The notes beneath the pieces were generated by a model. The model saw nothing but the letters and a program-made list of their open reading frames with translations. It was not told where the DNA came from and made no database searches. From Beijerinckiaceae bacterium (lineage in GTDB: Bacteria; Pseudomonadota; Alphaproteobacteria; Rhizobiales; Beijerinckiaceae): a stretch of DNA of 64,000 nt. The DNA is taken from positions 124,001-188,000 of the forward strand of contig CANJNI010000001.1 in NCBI GenBank assembly GCA_947475995.1, in the 5' to 3' direction. Positions 20,369 through 29,078 of the stretch are shown here, in pieces; within the stretch, counting starts at the first letter, position 1, and each line of letters begins with the position of its first letter. A program made the translations under genes and the position numbers.

Positions 20369-23325
20369 CACATTTCCTGCTTTCTGCCGACGTTCCGGAT
20401 CAGCCAGACCGTCGCAGCGCTCAGCAGCACGGAGACGATCAATGACATGATTACGTAAACGCCTTGATTCAGTGACAGCCAGCTTGCGGCGATCAAGCGA
20501 ACGTTACCGATCGACAGGGGCTGCGTGGCGACGAGCCGCGCGCTGTCTGCGCCGACCGATTTGACCTTGCCTTCGGAGGCGTCGAGCATCGAAATGCGCC
20601 CGTCGATCTGACGCCACACGCGCGGATCAATGAGACAGCCGACGGACTCGCCCAGAATGGCCGAGGTCGGTGCGGTCACGAAGGTCCACACGTCGTTGGT
20701 CGTGTCGCCGAGAATGTTCTGCGCGACGATGAGGGACGTCTGCGACGTGATGCCCGCCGGAGGAGGCGCGGACTGGAGGCGCTTGCCGACCCAGTCGCCC
20801 ATCGAGCCCGCAGCTGTCTGGCTCCATTCGCGCAGGTTGTCGGCGATGCGCGTGAAGGTCGCGCCCCAATTGCTCTGGCCGCGCACATTGTCGTTCCACT
20901 CGTCGAAGAGTTTCTTCGGGTCCTGGGCGGGCTCCCTGGCGCGGGCCGCTTCGCGAATGGCGGCGGGCGCGCCTGCATTGACGTTGCCGGTGATGGCGGC
21001 AGTCTGAACGGTCGTGATAGCAGCCGGCATGGCAGACGGCGCGCCTGCGCCGACCGCGCCGGATGCGACCGAGCCCGGGCGCGTCGCGCTGCGGCGCGGC
21101 GGCGGCGACATATGACAGGCGGCCGGGAAGTTTCTCTGCAACACAAGACGATTGCGGGCGGCGGCCTCGAAGCGCGTGATGCGTTCATCGAAAGATTTTG
21201 CAGCGGGCGCGTCGATGCGGTCCTGCCAGGCGCGGCGCATGGCGTCGGTGTCGATGCCGGCGGCGGCGAACATTTCGGCGCTCATCGCCTTGGCGGACGC
21301 GACAACAAGCGTTGCGCCTGCGCCCTTTGGCGGCGGTGTGAGCGTCAACTGGAAGTCGATAGGCCGCCCCGCCGACACGGCAAGGCGGGCCACGAGGGTG
21401 GCGGCCGCGCCCATCGTTTCCTTGTCGGGCGCAGGCACGAAAAGTTTCGACTGCGTGCCGGTTCCGGCGAACGGGAAGCCGCCGGTGGCCGTCACGGCGA
21501 GGTCGGGCATGCGACCGATGCGGGCGATCGGCGGCAGCACCAGCTCCGACGTATCGAGGAACATGAAGCGCTTCTTGCCGGAAATCGCCACCAGCGGATC
21601 GCAGGTAGCGTCCGCCGCGAAGGGCACCTGCGCCTGCACGTCGATGCGGTTGAGGCCGGGGCGCAGCAGGCCGAGCGGCACGGGAATTTCGGTCTTCTCG
21701 AACACGTCGCCGGCGGACTTCGGCAGCGGCACGCTGGCGGCGTTGCGTTCGTTGATGGCGATCATGATGTGCGCGTCGGGGGCGAGGCCCGCCGCATAGC
21801 CGCCATCCAGACGCAGGAACACCTTCGCGTAGTCGGCCGGATAGAAATCCGGCGGCATCACGATATTGAAGGTCGTGCGGAAGAAACGCCCGCCGAACAT
21901 CTCGTTCGACACGCCCAGATCGCGCAGGCGCACGCGCTGGCCGCCCTCGACCGCAAGACCCGGAAAGGCGGCGGCCGCGCGAAGACCGGCTTCGGAACCA
22001 CGCCGTTCCTTGGCGGTGGCGAATTGCAGCAGCGCCTGCTCGACATCCATCTGGGTCGCGCCGGTGACCACGATGGTCGTGCGGCGACCCGGCTGGGCCG
22101 GAATGACCGCCAGGCGCGGTCCGCCGACGGGGCCGAGATTCACGCGGCCGATCTGGCGGCTGATTTCATCCACCGTGCCGATGGCGAGGTTGATGCCGTA
22201 GGGATCGTCCGCCATCGGGCCGAAATCCACGAGCGGCTGCTCGAAGCGGCCGATCAGGGCGATCATCTGCACGGCGCGCAGCACATATTCGACGTTGGCG
22301 AGCGAGGTCTTCGGCGGAATGACTGCGCGGATCGGCAACGCGCCCTGCGCGTCGGGGGGAATGGCGGCGAGGTCGGGAATGTCGGTGACGCCCGGATCCG
22401 CGCCTTCAATGACGAGACCGGTCTGCGAGGGGTCGATCTGCGTCCACAATTCATAAGTGGCGGAGAGCGAGCAATCGACCCGGTGACGCTGCTCGACCGA
22501 GATGCGCACGGCGTTGAAGCCCGCCTTCATCAGATTGCGGGGAATGTCGAACGTGACGGTCTTCACCGTGTTCGGCGCATAGATCTTGGTCGTGCCGATC
22601 ACCTTGTCGTTGACCGAAACGGTGAGTTCGGAGGCTTCCGGCATGGCGGAAATCGAGGCCAGATAGCCGACCTGGAACCGCAACTGGTTCTGCGTCTGCG
22701 CCTCGGTCAGATAGACCGGCCATTCGGACGAACCGATTTCGCCGAAAAGGCGGTAGCCCTGAATATTGTTGGGCAGGTGTCGCAGAATGCGGCCCGAAGC
22801 CGTCAGACGCGGCGGCGGCGCAGCCCCGACCGGACCACCGACGGAGAGAACGCTGTTCTGCGGAATATCGGCAGTCCCGGCCGCGACGGGCGGCGAAGTC
22901 TGCTGCATCGAGGGAACGCGACCCTGCGGAATTTGCTGGACCTGCTGGGGCGGAAGCTGTGGCTGCGGCGCAGGCTGAAACTGCGGAACCTGCACAGGCG
23001 CAGGCTGCTGCATCTGCACGGGCGTCGGCGCCGGAGCGCTCTGCATCGGAGCGGGCGGTTGGGGCGCGGCCTGCTGCTGCATGGGGACGGGCGCGGGCGT
23101 CGGCGCCTGCGCGCTTCCGGCCGGATAATTTCCGGGCAGGATCTGGCGCGGAGCCGCATTCTGTTCAGGCGACGGCGGAACAGCCGGTCCAGTCGGGGTG
23201 ATCTGCGGCATGCCCCGGAACGGCGGCACGTCAGGCTGTGCGAGCATCTGCGCACGCGCCGAAGCCGCAGCGATCCCGAGGATCCCTACGGCCAAACCGA
23301 CGCGTACATACTTACCGATACTCAT
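20368..23325 (-). CDS. bcsB: Cellulose synthase periplasmic subunit BcsB
   Basis: Large periplasmic protein (985 residues) anchored by a C-terminal helix (VYVIMSLIVSVLLSAATVWLI) that packs on BcsA and guides the glucan out. After the signal peptide (MSIGKYVRVGLAVGILGIAAASARA) comes a Gln/Pro-rich low-complexity linker of roughly 120 residues, then carbohydrate-binding and flavodoxin-like modules typical of BcsB (RLFGEIGSSEWPVYLTEAQ, PRNLMKAGFNAVRISVEQRH). A long Ala-rich insertion from about residue 700 to 800 is less typical. ATG at 23325 is preferred over the GTG at 23334. It follows bcsA by about 34 bases. Confidence 0.92.
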   Translation of the reverse strand: MSIGKYVRVGLAVGILGIAAASARAQMLAQPDVPPFRGMPQITPTGPAVPPSPEQNAAPRQILPGNYPAGSAQAPTPAPVPMQQQAAPQPPAPMQSAPAPTPVQMQQPAPVQVPQFQPAPQPQLPPQQVQQIPQGRVPSMQQTSPPVAAGTADIPQNSVLSVGGPVGAAPPPRLTASGRILRHLPNNIQGYRLFGEIGSSEWPVYLTEAQTQNQLRFQVGYLASISAMPEASELTVSVNDKVIGTTKIYAPNTVKTVTFDIPRNLMKAGFNAVRISVEQRHRVDCSLSATYELWTQIDPSQTGLVIEGADPGVTDIPDLAAIPPDAQGALPIRAVIPPKTSLANVEYVLRAVQMIALIGRFEQPLVDFGPMADDPYGINLAIGTVDEISRQIGRVNLGPVGGPRLAVIPAQPGRRTTIVVTGATQMDVEQALLQFATAKERRGSEAGLRAAAAFPGLAVEGGQRVRLRDLGVSNEMFGGRFFRTTFNIVMPPDFYPADYAKVFLRLDGGYAAGLAPDAHIMIAINERNAASVPLPKSAGDVFEKTEIPVPLGLLRPGLNRIDVQAQVPFAADATCDPLVAISGKKRFMFLDTSELVLPPIARIGRMPDLAVTATGGFPFAGTGTQSKLFVPAPDKETMGAAATLVARLAVSAGRPIDFQLTLTPPPKGAGATLVVASAKAMSAEMFAAAGIDTDAMRRAWQDRIDAPAAKSFDERITRFEAAARNRLVLQRNFPAACHMSPPPRRSATRPGSVASGAVGAGAPSAMPAAITTVQTAAITGNVNAGAPAAIREAARAREPAQDPKKLFDEWNDNVRGQSNWGATFTRIADNLREWSQTAAGSMGDWVGKRLQSAPPPAGITSQTSLIVAQNILGDTTNDVWTFVTAPTSAILGESVGCLIDPRVWRQIDGRISMLDASEGKVKSVGADSARLVATQPLSIGNVRLIAASWLSLNQGVYVIMSLIVSVLLSAATVWLIRNVGRKQEM

Positions 23326-23359
23326 GCACGACACTCGAAAAAAGCGGACTTCAAAACAT

Positions 23360-25663
23360 TCAGGCGGCCTTCACGGACTCGTCCGAACCGGACTTGCCCT
23401 CTTCTGCAGTATCTTGATTTGCCTTCGCGGCGATGGCTTTCAGCTCGTCAATGGCGGCGTCCAGCTTGATCTGCGGCGGCTGTTCCTGCTCCTCTTCGGG
23501 GATTGGATCGGGTTCCTTCTTCAAGGCATACGACACAGCCCGGAAAGGTTCGGTTAATCCCCAATAAATGAACTGCGCAGAACCCGCGAAAATGGATTTA
23601 TGTTTGCGGCGGCTGGCGAGGAACGCCGGCAGCGCCTCGGAGTCGCCGTACATGAGATCGGCGAGTACATAATATTCCTGCGGCAGCATGGAATCGAACG
23701 CCATGCCGTGCAGCACCTTCTCGGCGGAGCCGGTCGTGTGCTGGTAAACAAGCGGCAGGGTCGCGCCCTTCACGTGCGGACCGATGGCGTCGATGGACAG
23801 GCGGGCGCGCGTCTCGCGCGACTTCCACTCGATCGAGGCTGCGTCGTCCAGGATGCGCACCGCGCAGCCGCCGGCGGACACGTTGTCGATGTGGACAGCG
23901 ACGGTCACGTCGCCGACGGTCATCGTACCGGTGCGGTTGATGCCCAGACGCGGATGACGATCGGGCTGCTTGCGCTCGGCGACCGCGCCCAGCGCAACGC
24001 CGGCGATCATCATGTTGAACGTGTTCCACAGGCCGACGACGAGCATGAGGCTCGTGACGCCCGGCTCGAACGTGTAGCGGTACGCCGCCGTCAGGCCGCC
24101 GACGAGCAGCAGGCCGTAGATGGCGAAAAACGGCCATGCGAGGCCGGACAGATGGTCATTGTCGAGCGACAGTCCCTTGGCGGTGACGTTGAACGTCGGC
24201 TTGCGGGGACTGAGCACCACCGAAACGATGGCCTTCGACAGGAACACGCCCTGCACATATTCGTAGAGCTCGGATATCCAGGGCCAGCGGACGTTGCCGT
24301 ACATGTAGTTCTGCAGCATCAGGTTCACGATGATGTAGGTCAGCGTGTACGAGATGGCCTCGTCGACGTTCGACACGAAGATCTTCACGTCGAAGAAGAT
24401 GTGGAGCAGCGGCGCCAGCATGAAGATCATGCGCGGCAGCGGGAAGAACCAGAACGTCATGCTCGACAGGTAGGCGATGCGCTGGATCAGGTGCAGGCCG
24501 CTCTTGAGCGCCGGATTCTTCAGGATGAGAATCTGGAACATGCCCTGGCACCAGCGCGAACGCTGGCCGATGAAGGATTCGAAGGTTTCGGGCTGCAGGC
24601 CGGCGATGAGCGGCTTCTCGACATAGATGCTGGTCCAGCCCTTCGAGTGCAGCTCGAACGCGGTTTCGCAATCTTCCGTGATCGTAATACCGGCGAAGCC
24701 GCCCGTGGTTTCCAGCGCGGCGCGGCGCAGCAGCGCGGCGGAACCGCAGAAGAACGAACCGTTCCACTTGTCGAGGCCGCGCTGCGTGACCGAATAGAAC
24801 ATTTCGTTCTCGGACGGCATGCGGTCGAAGGTGCGCAGATTCTTCTCGATCGGATCGGGATTGAGAAAGACGTGCGGGGTCTGCACCAGGAAGCACTTGG
24901 GATCGCGCAGGAAGTGGCCGACCGTTTCGCGCAGGAAGCGGCGGAACGGCGCATGGTCAGCGTCGAACACGACGATGATGTCGCCCTTCGAGTGCTTGAG
25001 GCCGTTGTTCATGTTGCCGGCCTTGGCGTGCTCGTTGCGGGCGCGCGTCAGGTAGCGGCAGCCCATCTGTTCGGCGAGCAGCGTCAGGGACGCGCGCCGC
25101 TCCTTGGCGGCTGCGGCCTTCTCCGGATTCTTGTCGTTGCACTTCTGGTCCGTGCCGCCGTCGTCGAGCAGCCACACCGTCAGCTTGTTGGCCGGGTACT
25201 CCATCGACTTGGCGGCCGCCATGGTGGTCGCCAGAATGTAGGCGTCTTCATTATAGGTCGGGATGAAGACATCGACCGTCGGCAGCAACTCGTCGGGGTC
25301 GCGTTCCAGCGGCTTGCGCACCAACGGGTCCGCGCTGATGATCAGCGAGATCACCAGAATGAGCACGCAATAGGTTTCGGCGGTGACGAGCAGCAGGCCG
25401 AGTTCGAAGCCAGGAAAATCGGTGATCGGCGGCAGCGTGCTCGTATAGCGCCAGTAAAGGTAGCGGATGACCACAAAGCTGCCGAGCGCCAGGAAGAGCT
25501 GACGCGCGAACTGGCCGCGGCCGAAAATCCAGACGCCTATCAACGCGACGATGATCGTCACGGACAGTTGGAACTGCGTCTGCACACTGATCGGCTGGGT
25601 CAGCAGCAGGACGGCGATAGCGCCCATTCCCACCCATGCTACCCAACGAACTGCCGCGATCAT
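23360..25663 (-). CDS. bcsA: Cellulose synthase catalytic subunit BcsA (GT2 plus PilZ)
   Basis: Membrane-embedded family 2 glycosyltransferase that polymerises UDP-glucose; 767 residues from the ATG at 25663, which has AAGGAG eight bases upstream (the longer TTG start at 25690 is less likely). Catalytic motifs in order: DDG in LLDDGGTDQ (about 167), DxD in VFDADHAP (about 233), TED in ITEDCE (about 328) and QxxRW in GQRSRWCQG (about 366), with multiple transmembrane helices. The C-terminal PilZ-like region (about 565-680) has ERKQPDRHPR and DNVSAGGC, the sites that bind cyclic di-GMP in the family, though the RxxxR spacing is not canonical. First gene of the bcs operon. Confidence 0.95.
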   Translation of the reverse strand: MIAAVRWVAWVGMGAIAVLLLTQPISVQTQFQLSVTIIVALIGVWIFGRGQFARQLFLALGSFVVIRYLYWRYTSTLPPITDFPGFELGLLLVTAETYCVLILVISLIISADPLVRKPLERDPDELLPTVDVFIPTYNEDAYILATTMAAAKSMEYPANKLTVWLLDDGGTDQKCNDKNPEKAAAAKERRASLTLLAEQMGCRYLTRARNEHAKAGNMNNGLKHSKGDIIVVFDADHAPFRRFLRETVGHFLRDPKCFLVQTPHVFLNPDPIEKNLRTFDRMPSENEMFYSVTQRGLDKWNGSFFCGSAALLRRAALETTGGFAGITITEDCETAFELHSKGWTSIYVEKPLIAGLQPETFESFIGQRSRWCQGMFQILILKNPALKSGLHLIQRIAYLSSMTFWFFPLPRMIFMLAPLLHIFFDVKIFVSNVDEAISYTLTYIIVNLMLQNYMYGNVRWPWISELYEYVQGVFLSKAIVSVVLSPRKPTFNVTAKGLSLDNDHLSGLAWPFFAIYGLLLVGGLTAAYRYTFEPGVTSLMLVVGLWNTFNMMIAGVALGAVAERKQPDRHPRLGINRTGTMTVGDVTVAVHIDNVSAGGCAVRILDDAASIEWKSRETRARLSIDAIGPHVKGATLPLVYQHTTGSAEKVLHGMAFDSMLPQEYYVLADLMYGDSEALPAFLASRRKHKSIFAGSAQFIYWGLTEPFRAVSYALKKEPDPIPEEEQEQPPQIKLDAAIDELKAIAAKANQDTAEEGKSGSDESVKAA

Positions 25664-26081
25664 CCTTCGGCTCCTTTTCGGTAACTGCAAGGATTACGGG
25701 ACGCAGGTTAATGAGGAGGGTAAGGTTACTATCGGGCGCGCCTTATGGTTAACGGCGCGTAAACGTCCCGCGAATCCGGCGAATTCGCCGGGCCTTCTTG
25801 TTACAATTCAACGCAACGGGTTAATTTTCGAAACGGATTCTGCCTCAATGGCAGCGCTTGCGATTCAAGCCACGCTAGATTCCGTTAACCATCTCGCAAA
25901 TTGCGGTTTTTTGCCCGGATCCAAACCGCGACTCTGCGCAAAATCAGTGGGCTCTGCGAACAATGCAGACGCCGCGATGGCGGCGATCGAGATGGTTTTG
26001 CCCGCCTGCGCCAGGACGCGAAAAAGGCCGGCGTTGCCGCCGGCCTTCTGGTGTTTCGTCTGAAAGAGTTCTGACCGGGCC
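25664..26081. other. Intergenic region upstream of bcsA
   Basis: About 418 bases without a convincing gene. The stretch from 25700 to about 25900 is more AT-rich than the surroundings (runs such as GGTTAATTTTCGAAACGG) and probably carries the bcsA promoter; the right-hand end holds the bcsS terminator. An open frame on the plus strand across it has atypical composition and no homology I recognise. Confidence 0.5.
26021..26047 (-). terminator. Intrinsic terminator after bcsS
   Basis: Perfect nine-base stem AAGGCCGGC / GCCGGCCTT (26024-26032 and 26039-26047) with a six-base loop; on the minus strand it is followed by a T run (complement of AAAAA at 26021-26025). It lies 35 bases past the bcsS stop. 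Confidence 0.8.
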
Positions 26082-26885
26082 TCAGAAGCCGAAGCGCGCG
26101 TCGAGGATGCCGTAGAAGCCTGAACCGGTCTTGAAGTCGCGAACGTAACCGCCCGAAATGCCGAACTGCAGGCCCGCCACCTTGAAGCCGGTGATGTGCA
26201 CGCCGGCGCGGATCTGGCGGTAAAGCGCATCGCCCAGAACGGCGACTTCCGGACCCACATAGGTGTCGTCGAGGATCGCCCAGCCGTACTTGAGGCGCGT
26301 GTAGTAGGAATTGTGCAGCGTCGTATAGGACGCATAGCCCGAGGCCATCGTGTTCTGCGACGGGCGTGTGTAGAACTCGCCCGAGATCTTCGCCCCGATG
26401 CTGGTGCCCTGCACCTTGTTGAGCGGATCAGGCGTCGAGAGCGAAACGTTCTGCGCCGCCACGCCGACATAGATGGCGGCGGTCGTGTTGCGGCTGACCC
26501 ACTCGTAGCCGACGAGGCCCGAACCCGCCATCTGCGTGCTGCGAATGCTCTGGATGGGCGCTGTCGTGGTCTTGTAGCTGTAGGAGCCCGCCAGCGCATC
26601 GACGCGAACGCGCGCGCCGGTCTGCTTCAGATGGCCGGTCGCCGCAAAGGTGCCGACGACATTTCCGAACAGCGAGTTCTGCGATGTGCCCGACACCGAA
26701 GAGTCCACGGCGACAATCCAGTTGTCGTCGTTCGGCGCACTCGCAACCGGCGAGGTTGCGAAGATGCTGCCGCTATCGGATGGAGCCGCAGCAGAGCCGC
26801 GGCCGGTGAACCAGTCTGCCGCGACAGCATCGCCCGCCGCAGAAGCGGCCATGACGAGAGAGCAGCACAAAATACCAATACGCAT
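26082..26885 (-). CDS. bcsS: Cellulose biosynthesis protein BcsS
   Basis: A 267-residue exported protein (signal MRIGILCCSLVMAASAAGDAVAA) whose mature part is made of alternating beta strands ending in Phe (FYGILDARFGF), as in outer membrane beta-barrels. Blocks such as GLVGYEWVSRNTTAAIYVGV and YTRLKYGWAILDDTYVGPEV match the BcsS family found near Rhizobiales cellulose loci. It may serve at the outer membrane during cellulose secretion, which is inference since this operon lacks a BcsC porin. The start at 26885 has AGGGG upstream. It is monocistronic with its own terminator, on the same strand as bcsA. Confidence 0.75.
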   Translation of the reverse strand: MRIGILCCSLVMAASAAGDAVAADWFTGRGSAAAPSDSGSIFATSPVASAPNDDNWIVAVDSSVSGTSQNSLFGNVVGTFAATGHLKQTGARVRVDALAGSYSYKTTTAPIQSIRSTQMAGSGLVGYEWVSRNTTAAIYVGVAAQNVSLSTPDPLNKVQGTSIGAKISGEFYTRPSQNTMASGYASYTTLHNSYYTRLKYGWAILDDTYVGPEVAVLGDALYRQIRAGVHITGFKVAGLQFGISGGYVRDFKTGSGFYGILDARFGF

Positions 26886-27058
26886 GGTCGACGCCCCTGG
26901 AATTGTTACCGGGCGTCTGCCCCGCATTCGCGGTTCGACGTGGTTCCCGGCCTTTCCGTTGAGGGCATCCTGCGCGGCGGGGCTTAACGCGATCCTTAAC
27001 GCAAACCGTCATTGAGCCGTATGCTTAAAATTCTATGGGAGCGGCGGTCCGGATGCGA

Positions 27059-27622
27059 TCAGACGCGGCGCGTGGCCAGCACGCGATAGACTGACTGGAA
27101 GATGAGGGCCGCGCAGATCGCCAGACCAAAAAAGGCCGCAATGGCCGGCACGTCGCTCCAGTTGTCGAAGCCGAAGGTAAAGCGCGGCGGCACAGCCGCA
27201 AACCATTCGACGAGGGAAACCAGGAAGGCCGCGTAAAGACCATATCCGACGCCGAAGACGAGGGCGGCCATTCCGACCGGAACAAGCAGGATCACGCATT
27301 CCCCGCACAGGTCCGTCAATTCGGTCGGCGGATGGAAAAAAATCGCCGCCAGAACCAGAAAGGTGGAGGCGACGGCGCGTTCAAACCCTGACAGGGCCCT
27401 TAAATTCCGAATGATTTCAAAAGCGGAATTCTTACGGTCATCCCGACGGGCAAGGACCAGAAGCAGCGCCGGCGCGAGCCCGGCGCACCAGATCATAGCG
27501 CCCAGAAGGGCCGATCCCTGCGCGATCGCCACAGCCGCGCCGATATGGCCGGCCGCAACGCCGCAAAGCGCCGCCCGCAGCCGGGACCGATCGGCAGAAG
27601 TGATGATCGACCGCAAGTCCAT
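27059..27622 (-). CDS. Membrane protein resembling the DUF4118 sensor module, without a kinase
   Basis: A 187-residue membrane protein with about four to six hydrophobic segments. The segment VPPRFTFGFDNWSDVPAIAA after a helix pair closely resembles the four-helix DUF4118 region of KdpD-type histidine kinases, but the protein ends right after it with no kinase, GAF or HATPase domain. The ATG at 27622 (MDLRSIITSADRSRLRAALC) is chosen; a TTG start at 27679 would add 19 residues. It is divergent from cysQ. Function unknown; it may be a detached sensory membrane domain. Confidence 0.6.
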   Translation of the reverse strand: MDLRSIITSADRSRLRAALCGVAAGHIGAAVAIAQGSALLGAMIWCAGLAPALLLVLARRDDRKNSAFEIIRNLRALSGFERAVASTFLVLAAIFFHPPTELTDLCGECVILLVPVGMAALVFGVGYGLYAAFLVSLVEWFAAVPPRFTFGFDNWSDVPAIAAFFGLAICAALIFQSVYRVLATRRV

Positions 27623-27761
27623 TGGAATCCAGCCGAATTGAGAGACACAAAGCTTGGCCGGTCCCGGACGGACAGTCAAGCTCCGGTGCGGCGACCAAGC
27701 GGCGCACTTGAACCCGGCGGCGCTTTAGGCAAGTGTCGAGGCCCCTTCTCCGGGCGAATCC

Positions 27762-28586
27762 ATGATGACCGGGCAGATGTTACCTGTGGCGAAAGCCGGC
27801 GACGAGGAAATGGCCGAAGCGCTCGGGCGCATCGCCCTGAAGGCTGCGGCCATCGTCATGCGCGCTTACGAGGCGCATGTCCCCATCCGGGTGAAGGCCG
27901 ACGCCAGTCCGGTCTGCGAGGCGGACGAGCGATCGGAGGCTCTCATTCTCGATGAGCTGGCGAAGCTCTACCCCGCCATTCCGGTTCTGGCCGAAGAATC
28001 CATTTCGCGCGGCGACGCGCCGCCCGTCGGGGGCGAGTTCTTTCTGGTCGACCCGCTCGACGGAACCCGCGAATTCGCAGCGCGCAACGGCGAGTTCACG
28101 GTCAATATAGCCCTGATCAGAAACGGTGTTCCGGTTTGCGGCGCCGTGTCCGCGCCGGTCATGGAGCGACTGTGGATCGCCAGTCCGGGGCGCGCGCTGC
28201 ATATGCGTGCCAAGGCGGGCGAGGAGTCGCCCGGCCGGGCCGACGTCATTCACGGACGCACCTGCCCGACCCCGCCGACAGCCTATGTTAGCCGATCCAG
28301 CCTCGATCCGTTGACGGTGGGATGGCTGGCCGAACGGAGCATCACCCACCGGGTCCCAATGGGATCTTCGGTCAAGTTCTGCCTGCTGGCGTCCGGGGAG
28401 GCTGATGTCTACCCGCGCTTCGGGCCGACCATGGAGTGGGATACGGCTGCGGGCGATGCGGTGCTGCGCGCGGCGGGCGGTTGCGTGCTGGACGAGAGCG
28501 GCAAGCCGCTGCTTTACGGCAAGGCGGCGCAGAATTTCGGCAATCCGCATTTCATCGCCTGGGGAGACCCGGCGGCGGCGCGCTGA
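27762..28586 (+). CDS. cysQ: 3'(2'),5'-bisphosphate nucleotidase CysQ / inositol monophosphatase family
   Basis: Mg-dependent phosphatase of 274 residues. The three metal-site motifs are present: LAEES, DPLDGTREF and the C-terminal WDTAAGDAVLRAAGG. The order and the EADERSEALILDELAKLYP opening match CysQ, which removes the 3' phosphate from PAP formed in sulphate assimilation and can act on inositol phosphates. The stop codon ends at 28586 and the opposite-strand acetyltransferase stop begins at 28587, so the two genes meet tail-to-tail with no spacer. Confidence 0.9.
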   Translation: MMTGQMLPVAKAGDEEMAEALGRIALKAAAIVMRAYEAHVPIRVKADASPVCEADERSEALILDELAKLYPAIPVLAEESISRGDAPPVGGEFFLVDPLDGTREFAARNGEFTVNIALIRNGVPVCGAVSAPVMERLWIASPGRALHMRAKAGEESPGRADVIHGRTCPTPPTAYVSRSSLDPLTVGWLAERSITHRVPMGSSVKFCLLASGEADVYPRFGPTMEWDTAAGDAVLRAAGGCVLDESGKPLLYGKAAQNFGNPHFIAWGDPAAAR

Positions 28587-29078
28587 TCAGAGGGTGCGAA
28601 ACATCACCAGCGCATCAACATAGCCGAGCGCGGGATGGCGGAACGCCTCCGGCAGCCTGCACATGGTTGCAAAACCGAGGCTTTCCCACAGGCGCACGGC
28701 GCGCACATTGCTGCTCACCACGCAATTGAACTGCATGGCTCGGAAACCGGCCCGCCGGGCGAATTCCATGGAATATTCGCACATGGCGCGGGCGATTCCC
28801 CTGCCGCTCGCATCCTGCGCGGTGATGTAGCCGCAGTTCGCCACATGGGCGCCCCCGCCCTGCTGGTTGGGCCGCAGATAGAATGTGCCGACGATGCGGC
28901 CATCAACTTCCGCCACAAAAGTCCGGTGGGTCGGCCCGCACCAGTAGGCCAGGGCCGCCTCGCGGCTCATGTCGGCCGGAAGCGCATAGGTCTCGCCTGC
29001 CCGGATGACGGATTCGAGAACGCGCCAGACGCTGTCGGCGTCCGGCGCATCGAAAGCACGGATGTTCAAACCATCCAT
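28587..29078 (-). CDS. GNAT-family N-acetyltransferase
   Basis: A 163-residue acetyl-CoA-dependent acetyltransferase. Family motifs: HRTFVAEVDGRIVGTFYLRP (strands 2-4), a diverged acetyl-CoA loop DASGRGIARAMCEYSMEFAR (Q/RxxGxG/A as QDASGRGIA) and NVRAVRLWESLGFATMCRLP at the C-terminus. Substrate unknown. The ATG overlaps the stop of the class II aldolase-family gene (TAATG), so both are probably co-transcribed. Confidence 0.88.
   Translation of the reverse strand: MDGLNIRAFDAPDADSVWRVLESVIRAGETYALPADMSREAALAYWCGPTHRTFVAEVDGRIVGTFYLRPNQQGGGAHVANCGYITAQDASGRGIARAMCEYSMEFARRAGFRAMQFNCVVSSNVRAVRLWESLGFATMCRLPEAFRHPALGYVDALVMFRTL

Noticed and set aside
21112-25684. Long plus-strand frames opposite bcsB and bcsA
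   Set aside because: Antisense to well-conserved cellulose genes with intact motifs.
25551-26063. 170-codon plus-strand ORF covering the bcsA upstream region
   Set aside because: Overlaps the start of bcsA and the bcsS terminator, and resembles no protein family.
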